Shown piece by piece: positions 52,601-64,000 of a stretch of DNA of 64,000 bases (its first letter is position 1; each line of letters starts with the position of its first letter). The notes under the pieces were generated by a model. The model made no database searches and had not been told where the DNA came from. It saw nothing but the letters and a program-made list of their open reading frames with translations. The DNA comes from Tyto alba (Eukaryota > Chordata > Aves > Strigiformes > Tytonidae). A program made the translations under genes and the position numbers. The stretch lies in contig NW_024881330.1 in the NCBI RefSeq assembly GCF_018691265.1, positions 18,682,886 to 18,746,885 of the forward strand, written 5' to 3'.

Positions 52601-53314
52601 CAACTGCAGGTACAATAATAGTCCTCACTTTCTTGTAACTTTTTCTGAAGCTTAGACAAAGTTTACCCTTAAAAGACTCACTACTTACCTTGTTTCTCAA
52701 CAACTTTAAACCTCTACATTACAATATTTAAATTATTCTTCTGTATTTGTTGCAGGAAGAAGCCTATCTGAAAGCACAGTTCAAATGAGACCTGGATTAC
52801 ATCTACAAGTATCTAATCGATTAGGTTATTTCTGTATGTGTTGGGAAAACAGATAAGCATGGATGAGTTTCATTGTGCAACTGTTGCCAAATTTATGTTC
52901 TTCTCAGTCAATTGGGACAGAGGCTAAAGGTTGATAGTCACCCAGGTAGCGACTGTAAATTGGCTTTATACAACGTGAAAGTAAGAGAGATCAGCCTGAA
53001 GCTACTTAATTTATAAGTCCATTGTCAGTTTATGCCCACAATCTAATTCAAAAAAGCAATAAACCATTAAGACAGTAGCCCTGTGTGCGGCAACATATCC
53101 ATCCAACATCCGACACTGTGCTGAAATCTGAGCCCAAGATGGAACCACTACACATAAGGGCCAGACCACCATCCGGGAATCAGACACATCACATAATTGA
53201 AGCAAATGTCCTGTTCTGACTGGTCCATGGCACTGATTCCAAGTCGACAAGAGAGTCTTGGCATTGATTGATATGAATGTGAAGCATTTAAGTAGAATCT
53301 CATGATGGGACTCA
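43611..53314. other. Gene-free AT-rich DNA
   Basis: This is the longest stretch without an identifiable feature. It contains runs of A at 46747-46765 (19 A) and 51829-51842, a T run near 50290, and otherwise unique AT-rich sequence. The 121-codon open frame at 47037-47402 has no recognisable domain. The last part, 53011-53310, has several CpGs and a 112-codon minus-strand frame of unknown origin. Confidence 0.6.
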
Positions 53315-55155
53315 TGAAGACTAAGAGTAGCAAATACAAAGTTCTGCACCTAGGGATTAATAACTCGAGGCACCAGTACGTGTTGGGTCCAAACTGTTAA
53401 AAAGAAGATTTTCAGAGAAAGCCCTAGTGGTCTCAATGGGCAACAAGTCAAACATGAGTCAGAAATGTGCCCTTGTGATAAAGAAGACCAACAGCATCCT
53501 GGGGTCTCTCATCAGCAGTGTAGACAACAAATACAGGGGAGTCACTCTTCCTCTTGCCACTGGTGAGACCGGATTGGAGTGCTGTGTCCAGTTCTGGGTT
53601 CCCCAGCTATCCTGGGTTTGAGTGAGTGGTGGGGTTTTCTGGTAGCAGAGGAGGGGCCTACAGTGGTGGTCCCCTGTGAGAAGCTTCTCAAAGCTCCCCT
53701 GGCTCCAAGTCAGACCCAACTCTGCACCAAAACCTAGCCAATCAACTGCATCTCTGTGATAATATATTTAAGAAGGGACCTGGGAGGAGGAGTTGCAGCA
53801 GCTGAGTGGACACCAAGGTCAGTGGAGGAACGGAGGAAGAAAGGAGGGTGAAGGTGTGCCAAAGCAGAGACCCCCCTGTATCCTGTGGTGACATGGCAGG
53901 ATGGCCCCTCCATGGCACCCATGAACATCTACAGTGGAGCAGACACTGATATATGGCCTGTGGGTGGCCCCATATGATTATTTAAGGTGGTTGCACCCAA
54001 AGGTGGCCAGGATCCTGTGGGAATAAACATCCCCCACTGTTGTAGTTCAGCACTGGGAGGATTGCAGCATGCAGGGGTGTCCCACGCTGGAGCAGCTCGG
54101 GAAGGGCTGGAGCGTGGGAGGGACTTGAGTCAGAGAAAGTTGGTGTCCCACACCAGAGCAGCTAGGGAAAAGCTGTAGCCCATGGGAGGGACTCAAGTCA
54201 GAGAGAAGTTGTGGAGGACTGTCTCCTGTGAGAGGGGGACCATGCTGGAGCAGGAGGAACAAGTTCCAGAAGTTTCCCTCCCTCCCCTGAAGGTGGCAGA
54301 ATGACATCACTGACTGCACACCCCCCATTCCCTGCCCCTGCACTGCTGGAGGGAGGAGGTAGAGATATCAGGAGCAGAGCTGAGCCCAGTAAGAAGGAGG
54401 GATGGGGGGAAGGTGTTCTCAAGATTTGGTAATGCTTCTCACTGCCCTACTCTGTTAAGTGTTGTTGTTAATGCGTGTAATAGATTTATGTACATTTTTC
54501 TTCCCTTAACGAGTCTGCCTTTTGCCCGTGACCAGAATGGATGATTTATCCCTCCTTGTCCTATCTTGAATGCCAAGCCTTGTTTTATTTTCTTCTTTTC
54601 AGCACTGGGGAGGGAAGGCGGAAGTGCGTGGCTGCGTGGTTCTCAGTTTCCCTCTGAGCTCAAACCACAACACCAGCAGAAGAGACATAGACTTACTGGA
54701 ACAAGGCCAGCAAAAGGTCATGAAGATGATTAAAGGACTAGAGCATCTTTCATAGACAAAGCTACTGAAGAGTTGGGACTGCTTATTCCAAAATTTAGTA
54801 GGCTTAGGGGGAATCTCAAGAATGTATGCAAATATCTGATGAGGGGAAGACAAAAACAGAAGCCAAGCTCTTCTCAGTGGTGCTCAATGAGAGAACAAGG
54901 AACAATGGGCTCAAATAAAAATACATAAAATTCCATTCAAACATAAGAACAACTTTTTTTACTGTCAGGATGTTTGAGCCCTGGAACACATTGCCCAGGC
55001 AAGCTGTGAAGTGTCCATCCTTGGAGATGTTCAAAGCCTGGCTCAATACACCCTTGAGCAATGAACCATAGTTGAGCCTGCTCTGATCAGTAGGCTTGGA
55101 GAGGTGATCTACAGAGATGCCTTCCAACCTCGAAGATACTGTGTTTCTATGAATA
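53315..55155 (+). mobile_element. CR1 LINE fragment, sense, split by an LTR
   Basis: Two parts, 53315-53607 and 54678-55155, are collinear pieces of one CR1 element. The first reads GCAAATACAAAGTTCTGCAC near 53329, then the TGGAGTGCTGTGTCCAGTTC block near 53575 and TGGGTTCCCCAGC. The second resumes with AGAAGAGACATAGACTTACTGGA at the following CR1 position and continues to CCTTCCAACCTCG near 55120 and a decayed TTTCTATGAATAG end. The reading frame is lost through several stops. The inserted LTR and its 5-bp duplicate account for the whole gap. The 5' border is approximate. Confidence 0.92.
53608..54672 (+). mobile_element. Solo LTR, group B, inserted in CR1
   Basis: This is a complete 1,065-bp LTR with a perfect 5-bp target-site duplication, CCAGC, at 53603-53607 and 54673-54677. 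It starts TATCCTGGGTTTGAG (TG mutated to TA; the 59894 copy has TGTCCTGGG) and ends CTCAAACCACAACA. A TATA-like TATTTAAG lies at 53765-53772. Tandem copies of a unit of about 66-68 bp occur at 54077-54142 and 54143-54211, beginning GTGTCCCAC and ending in a CAGAGAAAGTTG-like sequence; the same duplication is present in the copy at 59894. Open frames on both strands (for example 54047-54343) are non-coding. No retroviral internal region adjoins it. Confidence 0.93.
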
Positions 55156-56135
55156 GAAATAAAAATAGAATTTTATCTCAAATATGAGCTGTTATCCACT
55201 CACTTTGCCCATCTTACTTAGTAAATAACTTTTAGGTTATATATCACAACGTGATTTGGCCTAGATCTTGCACAAAATCATCCATGAGAGTATTCCATAA
55301 TTAATATTTCCAGAAACTGTCTTTTAGAAGAACTGTTCTTTTTTAATATATTAGTTTGTTTTTCTGAAACTGTTTCCTTAAGAACTCTCTTAGTTTGGAA
55401 GTCATGCCTGGAGGACTGTGAAATTTAATAATTCTCCTTGCAAAATTGTATTACAGATTTTATTGCTTATGAGATTCAATTACTCATATATAAAATAAGC
55501 TTCTGATTCCTATCCAATTTATACCTCTGTCAAGTACAGGACTTTACAAACTTGCTTTGTTTGCAGACATAATAGCAGAGTGCCTCTAATCACAAACATG
55601 TGAAGGTTGAATTTATCTGTACAGGCAGCTTTTTTGCATTCTGCTTTGTGAACAAAATTTATGGGAAGAATTCCTCTTAACATCTGCTATCTGCACTAGT
55701 TTTGCAAGAATTGTCAATAGTGTAAGAAAAGCTAACCTATTAATCACAAGGCTTCCATGAGGATTGAGACAATTTATACAAACTCAGGGCTTTGTTTTCC
55801 AATAGTTGATAAATGTTTTGCTTCAGCATAGGATTTGAAACAAAAGCTACAAAAATAAACAGCAAATGCTCTCTCTTGCAAATGTTAAGACTTTTTAATT
55901 TGTACCCTACTAAATGACCTTTAGCTCTAAATCTTTTATATAAATCCTCAAGTGAGAAATGACACATCCAGCCCATGTTGGTATTGACAGATTATCTATA
56001 CAACCCAGATGATATTCCCCAAAAGACAAAAAAAGATAATTTGAATATGCTCAAAATAGGAGAATCAGAAACAAAATGATACAAATCAAAGGGAAGGCTA
56101 AAGAAGATAATCTATCAAACTCCTTTCAAATTTAC

Positions 56136-56169
56136 TTAATCTACATATTACATTAATCTACGTATTACA
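56136..56169. repeat. 17-bp tandem duplication
   Basis: The unit TTAATCTACATATTACA is repeated once with a single A-to-G change, and a third partial unit begins at 56170. It is a simple replication-slippage type of duplication. Confidence 0.85.
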
Positions 56170-57982
56170 TTAATTGCTGTGGTTACCTTATTGCTCTTAT
56201 CACATTTACCACACAGACTTTTCTTCCACTCACACTGACAAACCAATCAGTGGTATTGTTAATAATGGGAACTATTTTGTATGCTTTTTCAACTGTCTGA
56301 GTATACTACAGCAAGTGTTGTTCTCTTTATGCTCTCTTTTAAAATCTTTCTACTCTAGTTGATCTTCTTAGAAAATCTCAGATGAAGGCATACAACCCTA
56401 AATCTTTCTGTAATTATTCCACAGTGGATTCAAAGAAACTCAGCATGGCAGTTGTTCTAAATGCCATTATAAATCCACTCTATGGTCATTTATTCCTCTT
56501 AAGGTGTTTTATTTCTATTTTAATTAAATTATTAATACTTTGCCACTGTAGAAATCAGTCTTGACTATAAGTCACACAGAACAGTTATGTTTTGAATGAT
56601 CATTTCTCATTAAATGGTGGTATCTTTATTAGTCATTACAACTATATCCCTTTCTTTTGTCTTAAATAAAATTAGATTGCTATGTTAATTCTGTTCCAGA
56701 ACTGTTGGAGTTTATTCTCCATAATTTTTGTAATAAATGAAAAGAACTGCAAAGAAACTTAAGTCCAAAACCCATTGTTATTACTAACATATCAAACTGT
56801 CTGACACTAGACTGTCCCCAAATAAAATAAAAAGAAAATCTTATAAATTTTTCCTTGAGAAACCTGTGAATGTACTTACAATACCTTATCCATCTGTTTT
56901 GATTGCAGTAGGGTTTTCCTTCTAAAGCTCTACTTTGCTTCAGAGTTTTGAAAAGGAAAGGAATAAAAAAAATAAGTTAATTTTTAAAGCTAACATGGAA
57001 AACATTATAAGTCAAAGGATGTCAACGGAGACGTGCAAAATATTTTGCACAAAACTTAAATGCATATTATTAAAAAATTGTTTAAAATGTTAATACAACT
57101 GGGATTTATCAGATTTATCCACACTTTTTGAAAATATGTTTACCTACTTTGTAATTTTGTCCCCCTCATTATTTTCAATAGAGCTGTTTCGTTTCTACCA
57201 GCATATGAAATTAGACCATATCTCCCTCACCAATGGACTCTTGCATACTTGTCATGTTCCCCATTTCTTGCTGTGAACAGTATTTACATCAGGATATAAT
57301 TTCCTTCACCCAGTTTTAAGCACCTGGGCTGACAAAACAGTATTTACTCTATCTTCCACAAGCAAAACATCTTCAAAGAATAAGATAGAAAGAAAACTGA
57401 GCAGTAGGATTGTGAATCTAAAGATATATTCACATTCTCAGCCTACATAGAGGACAAGAATATTGTGGGCTCATTCACATTTTTTGTGGGCTGATAACAC
57501 TGTCTACTTTAAGACACACTGCATGATGAAATGTCATCATTTGACTAGTACTCCACAAATTCCCTTGCAGAGTCAATGTAGTTACATCAAAGTTTTGTGA
57601 AGAATTTCCAACTGAGTTTACTACAGCAATATCTACATCAGCAAAAAAAAAAAAAAAGAGCCAGGGAAGAAAACAGCATAAATAAATGACTAGCACATCT
57701 CTCATCCAAAAAACCCTAACCTAGCCAAACCAACACAGTACATTAAAATGCTTAGAAGAAATTCTTCCTGACACACACTGTCCTCCAAAGATCCCTTGAC
57801 CTTTGTCTTAGAGAATGTTTTTGGGTCTGGACAAAAACTATGCTCTAACACTTAATTAGTCCTAAACTAACCTTGGTGTCTGGTTCTACTTAGCTTACAT
57901 GAATACATAGTGCCATGGACCTGGACTCCAAGTCTGGTTACTAGACAATAATCTTTAGTTGGAATTTCAGGTTAGCCAGCAT

Positions 57983-58132
57983 TAAAAACAAAACAAAACA
58001 AAACAAAGCAAAACAAAGCAAAAGAAAACAAACAAAACAAAACAACAACAACAACAAAAAAAAAGAAAAAAAAAGAAAAAGAAAAAAAAAAAAAAACAAA
58101 CCACAACAAAACAAAACAAAAAAACTCAAAAG
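57983..58132. repeat. A-rich (CAAAA)n/(CAA)n low-complexity tract
   Basis: About 150 bases consist of A with interspersed C and G in units such as CAAAA, CAA and GAAAA. It is a compound microsatellite. The long T-rich minus-strand frame over it, which translates as mostly phenylalanine and leucine, is an artefact. Confidence 0.92.
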
Positions 58133-59893
58133 AAATACCAACTTATTTCACAACTTATTATATACTGAATGAAATTTTCCTGTTTGTTAAGTTGTTCAGT
58201 TGTTGGTTTTATTCTACCTGCAATGTATTCCTCTTTTTCTTTTATTTTAAAATTATTTTTCCTACTTTTCTGTTGTACCATTACTGTACCATGGGAAATG
58301 AAAAAAAATCTTCACGCAAAAGCAGACCCAATGCTCTCTTACTGTCAGAGTTTTTGCCATTTTCCAGAGATATTGTAAATCATGACCTTCTGACTGATAA
58401 TAATGAGGTTCTTCAGATATAACTCTAGGGTTTTCTTATTAAAGGCATATCTTGTTTGACCATTATCTAACCTCTGGTTCTCCTTTTTAATGAGGTTGAG
58501 TTGTTTCATAGAGACACTAAAGGTTGTCTCGTTTGTCTCTCATTCTTCAAAAAAATTCACAAACTTTTCTCCTAAGGAAGTCTCAAGTATTTGAAGCTAA
58601 GAAAGATATAATATTTTGGGTTTTAATAAAGTTTTCTGTTTCTGTTCTTTTATTCAGTGTAACTTACAGATATTTCCATTCTAAAACATTCCTGTTTCAT
58701 GGTGCAAAACAGTTGCAGTATAGTAATGATCAGAGATAAAATTAACACCTCGATGAAAGAAAACATTTCTTAGTAATTCCTCTTTACTTCAAAATCAGAT
58801 ATTCCTAAGGCTTTGAACTTGTATAAAAAATAGTAATATTAATATTCACATTGAATTTCTCTCTACTAGATTATATTTTTCACTACTTTTACCATATGTT
58901 GGGTTACTTTTCTTAGATTAAAAAAAAAAAAAAAAAGAATAAGCGTATGCTTATTAATTTTAGCTCTTATTTCCTTGAATTATATATGTAATCTGATGAG
59001 ATAAACCAATACACTATATGACAGCAAGAAGCATTTAGAATAATTAATTCTCTTAGTGAAAAATTTCCATTTACAAAGAAAATATTATTTTCAAAATTTC
59101 AAAAATTGCCATTTTTGTTTCAATTTTGTTAGAATATCACTTGGAATGCAAATAATGCAAGAATATTCTTTTAAGTGAAAGAGATGCGAGTTTGTTTAAA
59201 AACAGAAGAGGGGGAAATTCCTTCTTCACTTCCGATGGAGCTGATTTGTATAACCCTTTACAGAAGTATGTAAGAAAGACTGAAAAGTCAGTGAAGCAGA
59301 AACACCTCTTCAGAATTTGCTTGCAGTGACTTTTTTGTCTTCTGGACAGTAGCAATGTGAATGAACACTGAATATGACCAGCATCATATCATAGAACGTG
59401 AACAGAGGCATGATCAACATCTGAAAAAAAAACCAAAATATGTTGGAAAAACAAAAATCTAAAAACATACAAATGTATTTATGCTGAGAAAGTATAAGAT
59501 TAAAAAAAAAAAAAAAAAAAACAAAAAAAACACAAAACAACAAACCACAGCTATTTTGAACAGTTTCTCTACAGTATTCCTTATAGCAAACCAAATATAC
59601 AAAATTTATCTTAAGAGACTATATGCAGAAATTCAGGCAGAAACATGTAAATTGTAATCAAAACACTCATATAGTTTCATAAAGACTTATTTTTCTCCAG
59701 CACCCTGTGTACACACCCTCTGAAAGCTCAGAATTATCTTCCTACTGATCGGTCTCAAAATGTTCTTATCGAATGCCTGGGAACTTTGCCTTGGGGTGAC
59801 TTCAAAGTGAAGCAGTATAAAGACAGAATCATATAGCTCACATGGGAGATGAAATGATTTTTTATTTGAGTTTGTTTTTTTGTTGATACATGC

Positions 59894-60969
59894 TGTTGTG
59901 GTTTAGGCCTGATTGGGAGCCAACCACAATGCAGCAGCTCTCTCTCCCTTCCCCTCCAGCAATGAGAAGGGACAGAGAGCCAGGCTTGGGGTTCAAGATA
60001 GGACTGGGATGGGGAAAAATCCCCCTTTATGGGCACGAGCAAAAGGCAGACTCATTAGGGGGAAAAAAAAAAAAAAAAGAACATACATTTATTACAGACA
60101 CTAACAACACATAACAGAGTAGGACAGTGAGAAGCATTACCACATCTTGAGAACACCTTTCCCCACCCCTCCCTTCTTCCCGGGCTCAGTTCTGCTCCCG
60201 ATATCTCTACCTCCTCCTCCAGTGGTGCAGGGGCAGGGAATGGTGGGTGCAGTCAGTGCTGCCACTTCCTTCATCTTAGGTGAGGGGAGTGTCTGGAACT
60301 TGTTCCTCCTGCTCCATCGTGGTCCCCCTCTCACAGGAGACAGTCCTCCACAATCTTTCTCTGACTTGAATTCCTCCCATGGGCCGCAGTGTTCCCCACA
60401 CTGCTCCGTCATGGGTCACTAACTTTCTCCGACTGGATTCTCTCCCACGGCTGCAGCCCGTCCCGAGCTGCTCCGGCGTGGGACACCCCCGCATGCTGCA
60501 ATCCTCCCAGCACTGAATTACAGCAACGGGGCTACCTTTTCCCACGAGACCCCGGCCTTCTTCGGGCACAGAACCTTGATAATCCGAGCAGGAGCAACAG
60601 GCCACAAATCAATGTCTGCTCCACCGTAGATCTTCATGGGTGGCGGGGGGGGCAGCCCTGCCGTCTCACCACAGGATACAGGGGGGGTCTCTGCTCCGGC
60701 ACACCTCCTGCCTCCTTTCTTCCTCCGTTCCTCCACTGACCTTGGTGTTCATGCAGCTGCAGCGACTCCTCCTCACAAGTCCGACTGCCCGTCACCACGT
60801 CCCTTCTTAAATACATTATCGCAGAGGCACAGCCGATTGTCTCAATTTCCCAAACAGAATTGGAGCTGACGTGGAGCTGGGGGAGCTTCGAGAAGCTTCT
60901 CACAGGGGGCCGCCCCAATAGCCCCCTCCCCTGCCACCAAAAACTCCACCACTCACTCAACCCAGGACA
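59894..60969 (-). mobile_element. Solo LTR, group B, minus strand
   Basis: This 1,076-bp LTR is in reverse orientation. On the minus strand it starts TGTCCTGGGTTGAGTGAGTG and ends AAACCACAACA. The flanks CATGC (59889-59893) and CATGT (60970-60974) form a 5-bp target-site duplication with one change. A TATTTAAG box lies on the minus strand at 60806-60813. It is full-length compared with the copy at 53608 and has the same internal tandem duplication. It retains many more CpGs (for example around 60430-60560) than that copy, suggesting a later insertion. A run of 16 A at 60063-60078 lies inside it. The short overlapping frames on both strands are chance frames in GC-rich sequence. Confidence 0.92.
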
Positions 60970-60974
60970 CATGT

Positions 60975-63900
60975 TAAGGCTTATTTGTTATACCTCTGTG
61001 TTGTTTTTGTTTATTTGATAAGGGATGGTGTATTAAGATTACATGTTTTATATCAACTGCTTTTCTACTTTCCTATTCAGAACCTCAAACCACCTCATAG
61101 CTTTCTATTGGATTGAAACAAAACAAAAAATGTTTTCAGAAACACAGAAAGATCCCCCATGTTTGCCCTCTAGAAATGGAGAACTTAGTACACAGTCTCC
61201 TCAGGGTAGCAGTCTCATTTAGTTAATGTCATTTTTAGTGAATCAGAAGCAACTTAGAAAACAACCATGAACTATTTAAAACCTTGTCACTCATAACTTG
61301 AGACAAAGCAGTTAGAGCTTTACTGAGCTTTGATTTGGGGCAAATTTTTCCTTACTGCTCTGGATTTTTCTAAAATAACTGTCAGTTTATGTGTTCTTGA
61401 GAAAAATTGCTATTTGATATGTTTTAAGGTGTGGCAGGTATCAGGAAAACACTGAATTTTGGACCATTTTTCCAACATGCTTTTAAAACTAGTGGTTGTA
61501 CCTACACAGATGCATATACTTGATATTGGTTCCCTATTTAAACATAAAAACCCCCAGTAAATCTTACTATATTAGTTGGATATAAGACAACTTGAAATAA
61601 GTTATTAGGGTCAGAGAAGAAAGGTTAATCCTTTGAGGAAAAATAAGTTTAAAATACAAAAGATGCAGAAATATGATAAAAATTCAAAATCCCTTAGGGT
61701 TTTTCAGATTATATTTCTGAAGTTTGCGTGTCACTAATTTTCCTGGGAACACACTTGTCTAACAATTTGTTCTTTCATCCAGAGAGAAATGTCAATCCAA
61801 ACTAACATTGCACAAGTGTCATTCAAGCAGTGAAGCAGATAAAAGTGGTTATGTGAAGACACATGCCTTCCACAAACACAGGGGACCCTTTTTTTAATCC
61901 AACTAGTCTTGAGATATTTTCATTCCCACCTTATTTGAAGACACTTATTTTTGTTTGACCCCAGCTGTGTAATCCCCAGCAATATAGATTTATAGTTTAG
62001 ACTTCAAAGTGTTGCTGTTAATTTATTTTAGATTTTTCCTCTCTCACATCCAAAACCAGCCCTCTTTTCTGTGTGGGTGGTGGTGTGGTGGAAGTAGGAG
62101 AATTAGGAGAATGATTTGTCTGAAAGTTTGTGCATCACATTTAAATTCTATGCAAGTGCCATCAGGTTTCTGCAGATTATTAAATATTGGCACAAGCGCT
62201 GTGGGTGCCTAGAGCACTGTTGTCATGTGACAGTGGAACACTGACACTGGGGCCAGAAGAAAAGCAGTTCAAATATTGTCAATAATGTCACTATAATTTT
62301 TAAAGAGAAGTGAGAGGGAGCAAATAGGTGCCCTGAACTCATAAAAAAAGGCCTGACAACTACAGATTTTGAGATAATACATAAACAGAGCTCAGAGACA
62401 AATAGTGTTCTAGTTCAAAGCTGAGCCTATAGTGATTTCCTGCCTTAAAAGCTTAACCTTTATATTGTCAAATATGTTAAAACCAACATGCATTGTTTTG
62501 ATATGGGTAGAAAAATATATCAAGGTCACAGTTGTCAGTGGCAATTTCAAAAAGTTTACCTTCAAGTCCCCTACTCCTCTTTTTTTCATAATTAGGAATT
62601 TACCTACCAGTGATTTAAGCCTGACTGCACTCACTCTGTCACTGATTATTATCCATTACTGTTGAAAGAATCTTTTGACAGAATTCAGAATACCACTCTA
62701 AGATTGTATGGTTTTGTTCCTTCATTTTTAAAATTATTTCTTAAAAATTTAGTCTTTTAATTTGTTCTGGTTTATTTTTTCATCTAGGCCATGCTTATAG
62801 TTATATGATTCCACAGTAAAATTGTGAGTTATGCTTTTCAAGATAAGACAAACATGCTTACTGTTGTCAAAGTGAGAAAATAGAGAAGGAGAATGAGATA
62901 CTGAGTAATCGCCTTTTTAAACTTTTTACTTAAGTAGAATTTGCTGTCCTATTTTGTGTTGTAGAGGACAGACATTGGATTATGTTGAGCACAAACTGTG
63001 ATCAGATTTTCAAAAGTTGTGATCTTTAGAGTTGAACGGAAAATGATTCTCCAAAGTGATTTAAACTGGGAAATGCTATGTTGAAAACAACGACTTCTGC
63101 TGTGAAATTGTAAGGATCTTATCCAAACTTACTTATTTCATTTAAAGCCAGGAAAAAGATAAAATTCTAAAAAAAAAAACAAAATTAAAAATACCTATAA
63201 TACCGTAGCAATTGCAAGTGTCTATTTTTTTTTTTTAATTTTATAGTTACTTTTGTTTTCAAAGTATTTAATAAAAAATGCTTTTAATGAAATATCAAAA
63301 CAAAGACTGTAAAAAAATATTCTTATGAAATTTTTTACTGTCCACAAACTACAGTTTTCCTTAGATAATTTTTCTCAAGCAATTTCAAAGTATTGGTTTC
63401 TCATTGCACTTCTGAATGATTTACATTTAATAAATCAATTTTTTGATCAACAGCATAGAATACTTTTTAATGAGTCAGAGAAGGGAGTCCTGAAATACGT
63501 GTTGACAGAGTGGAACTGAAACCACTGTCATTATAAGTTTATTTTATACACACGTCTATTAAATGTTCAGAAACATTCATACTTGATAGAAGAGGCCTCT
63601 CATAACCTCTGTTTAGGACCAGAAAAGATCATGTGTATCAGTCAGTTTATTCTGACCATCAATCCTGCTGCCTCCAAGTACAGTAGCTAGCACAAGATAT
63701 CACACTGAGGAGGTGAATATATCTTTATTGTGGAAGTTCACTGTTGCATGCAGAATACTGGTTAAAGGATTAGGATACCGCATGCTTTGTTTATTTTTTT
63801 GTATAAGTAGTTCTCTCATTAAGATGTACAATTCAATGTATGGAGAATTCTCAGTAATTCTGGTATGTCCTACCAGAAAAAATCAAGGCCTTTTTAATAA

Positions 63901-64000
63901 TTTACATCTATTTATGGATGAAACTAGTCATGATGTGTAGATATTAGTATATTGGTTAATGCAGGCCGAAACATGAGGTCATTTCCTCCCAAAGCTCCAG
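60975..64000. other. Gene-free AT-rich DNA to the window end
   Basis: I see no gene or identifiable transposon. The stretch at about 62130-62330 is less AT-rich and repeat-free, but carries no clear signal. Short A/T runs occur near 63170 and 63225. Confidence 0.6.

Larger units (their letters stand above)
55156..59888. other. Gene-free AT-rich DNA with A-rich tracts
   Basis: No gene or transposon was identified. It holds a 17-bp tandem duplication at 56136-56169, a long A-rich tract at 57983-58132, A runs at 57643-57656 and 58920-58936, and 20 A at 59502-59521 followed by CAAAA-type sequence to about 59544. Confidence 0.6.

Noticed and set aside
57941..58141. A 66-codon minus-strand frame rich in phenylalanine and leucine, resembling a membrane peptide
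   Set aside because: It is the translation of an A-rich microsatellite.
60137..60972. Several overlapping frames of 70-116 codons on both strands
   Set aside because: They fall inside the GC-rich group B LTR, which is non-coding; frames on both strands at once indicate a composition effect.

Overview
The window looks like AT-rich, gene-poor nuclear DNA from a bird. The main evidence is a set of CR1-type LINE fragments, one of which (26425-27435) ends in the diagnostic avian/reptilian CR1 tail of tandem ATTCTATG octamers. The other evidence is several solo LTRs whose ends, 5-bp target-site duplications (TSDs) and internal motifs resemble avian endogenous retrovirus LTRs as I know them. Order and species cannot be read from the sequence. 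I see no protein-coding gene, tRNA, rRNA or CRISPR array. All open frames are short, and the only ones with recognisable homology are remnants of CR1 reverse transcriptase. The window is best read as an intergenic gene desert or the inside of a very large intron.

Layout. 1-9712: mostly single-copy AT-rich DNA. 9718-10218: solo LTR, group A, minus strand, TSD GTCAG. 14945-15955: old sense CR1. 19753-20855: inverted duplication with about 178-bp arms around an antisense CR1 piece (19966-20360); a further inverted pair lies at 20575-20660 and 21511-21574. 23020-23335: degraded sense CR1. 26425-27435: best-preserved CR1, with an RT remnant interrupted by one in-frame stop. 29690-30320: possible conserved non-coding element. 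30890-31230: antisense CR1, probably interrupted by a 630-bp unclassified segment (31234-31863). 35101-35605: solo LTR, group A, plus strand, TSD CTGAT. 38696-40332: about 1.15-kb LTR, group C, split by a later group A LTR (39271-39757). 42886-43605: 720-bp LTR, group D. 53315-55155: sense CR1 split by a 1,065-bp LTR, group B (53608-54672, TSD CCAGC). 59894-60969: second group B LTR, minus strand.

The clearest result is insertion order. Two nested insertions (group A into group C; group B into CR1) can be dated relative to each other from duplicated target sites. The least explained structures are the inverted duplication at 19753-21574, the 630-bp segment at 31234-31863 and the homeodomain-site-rich stretch near 30000. 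No proviral gag, pol or env is visible. I found nothing that qualifies as a new biological system.
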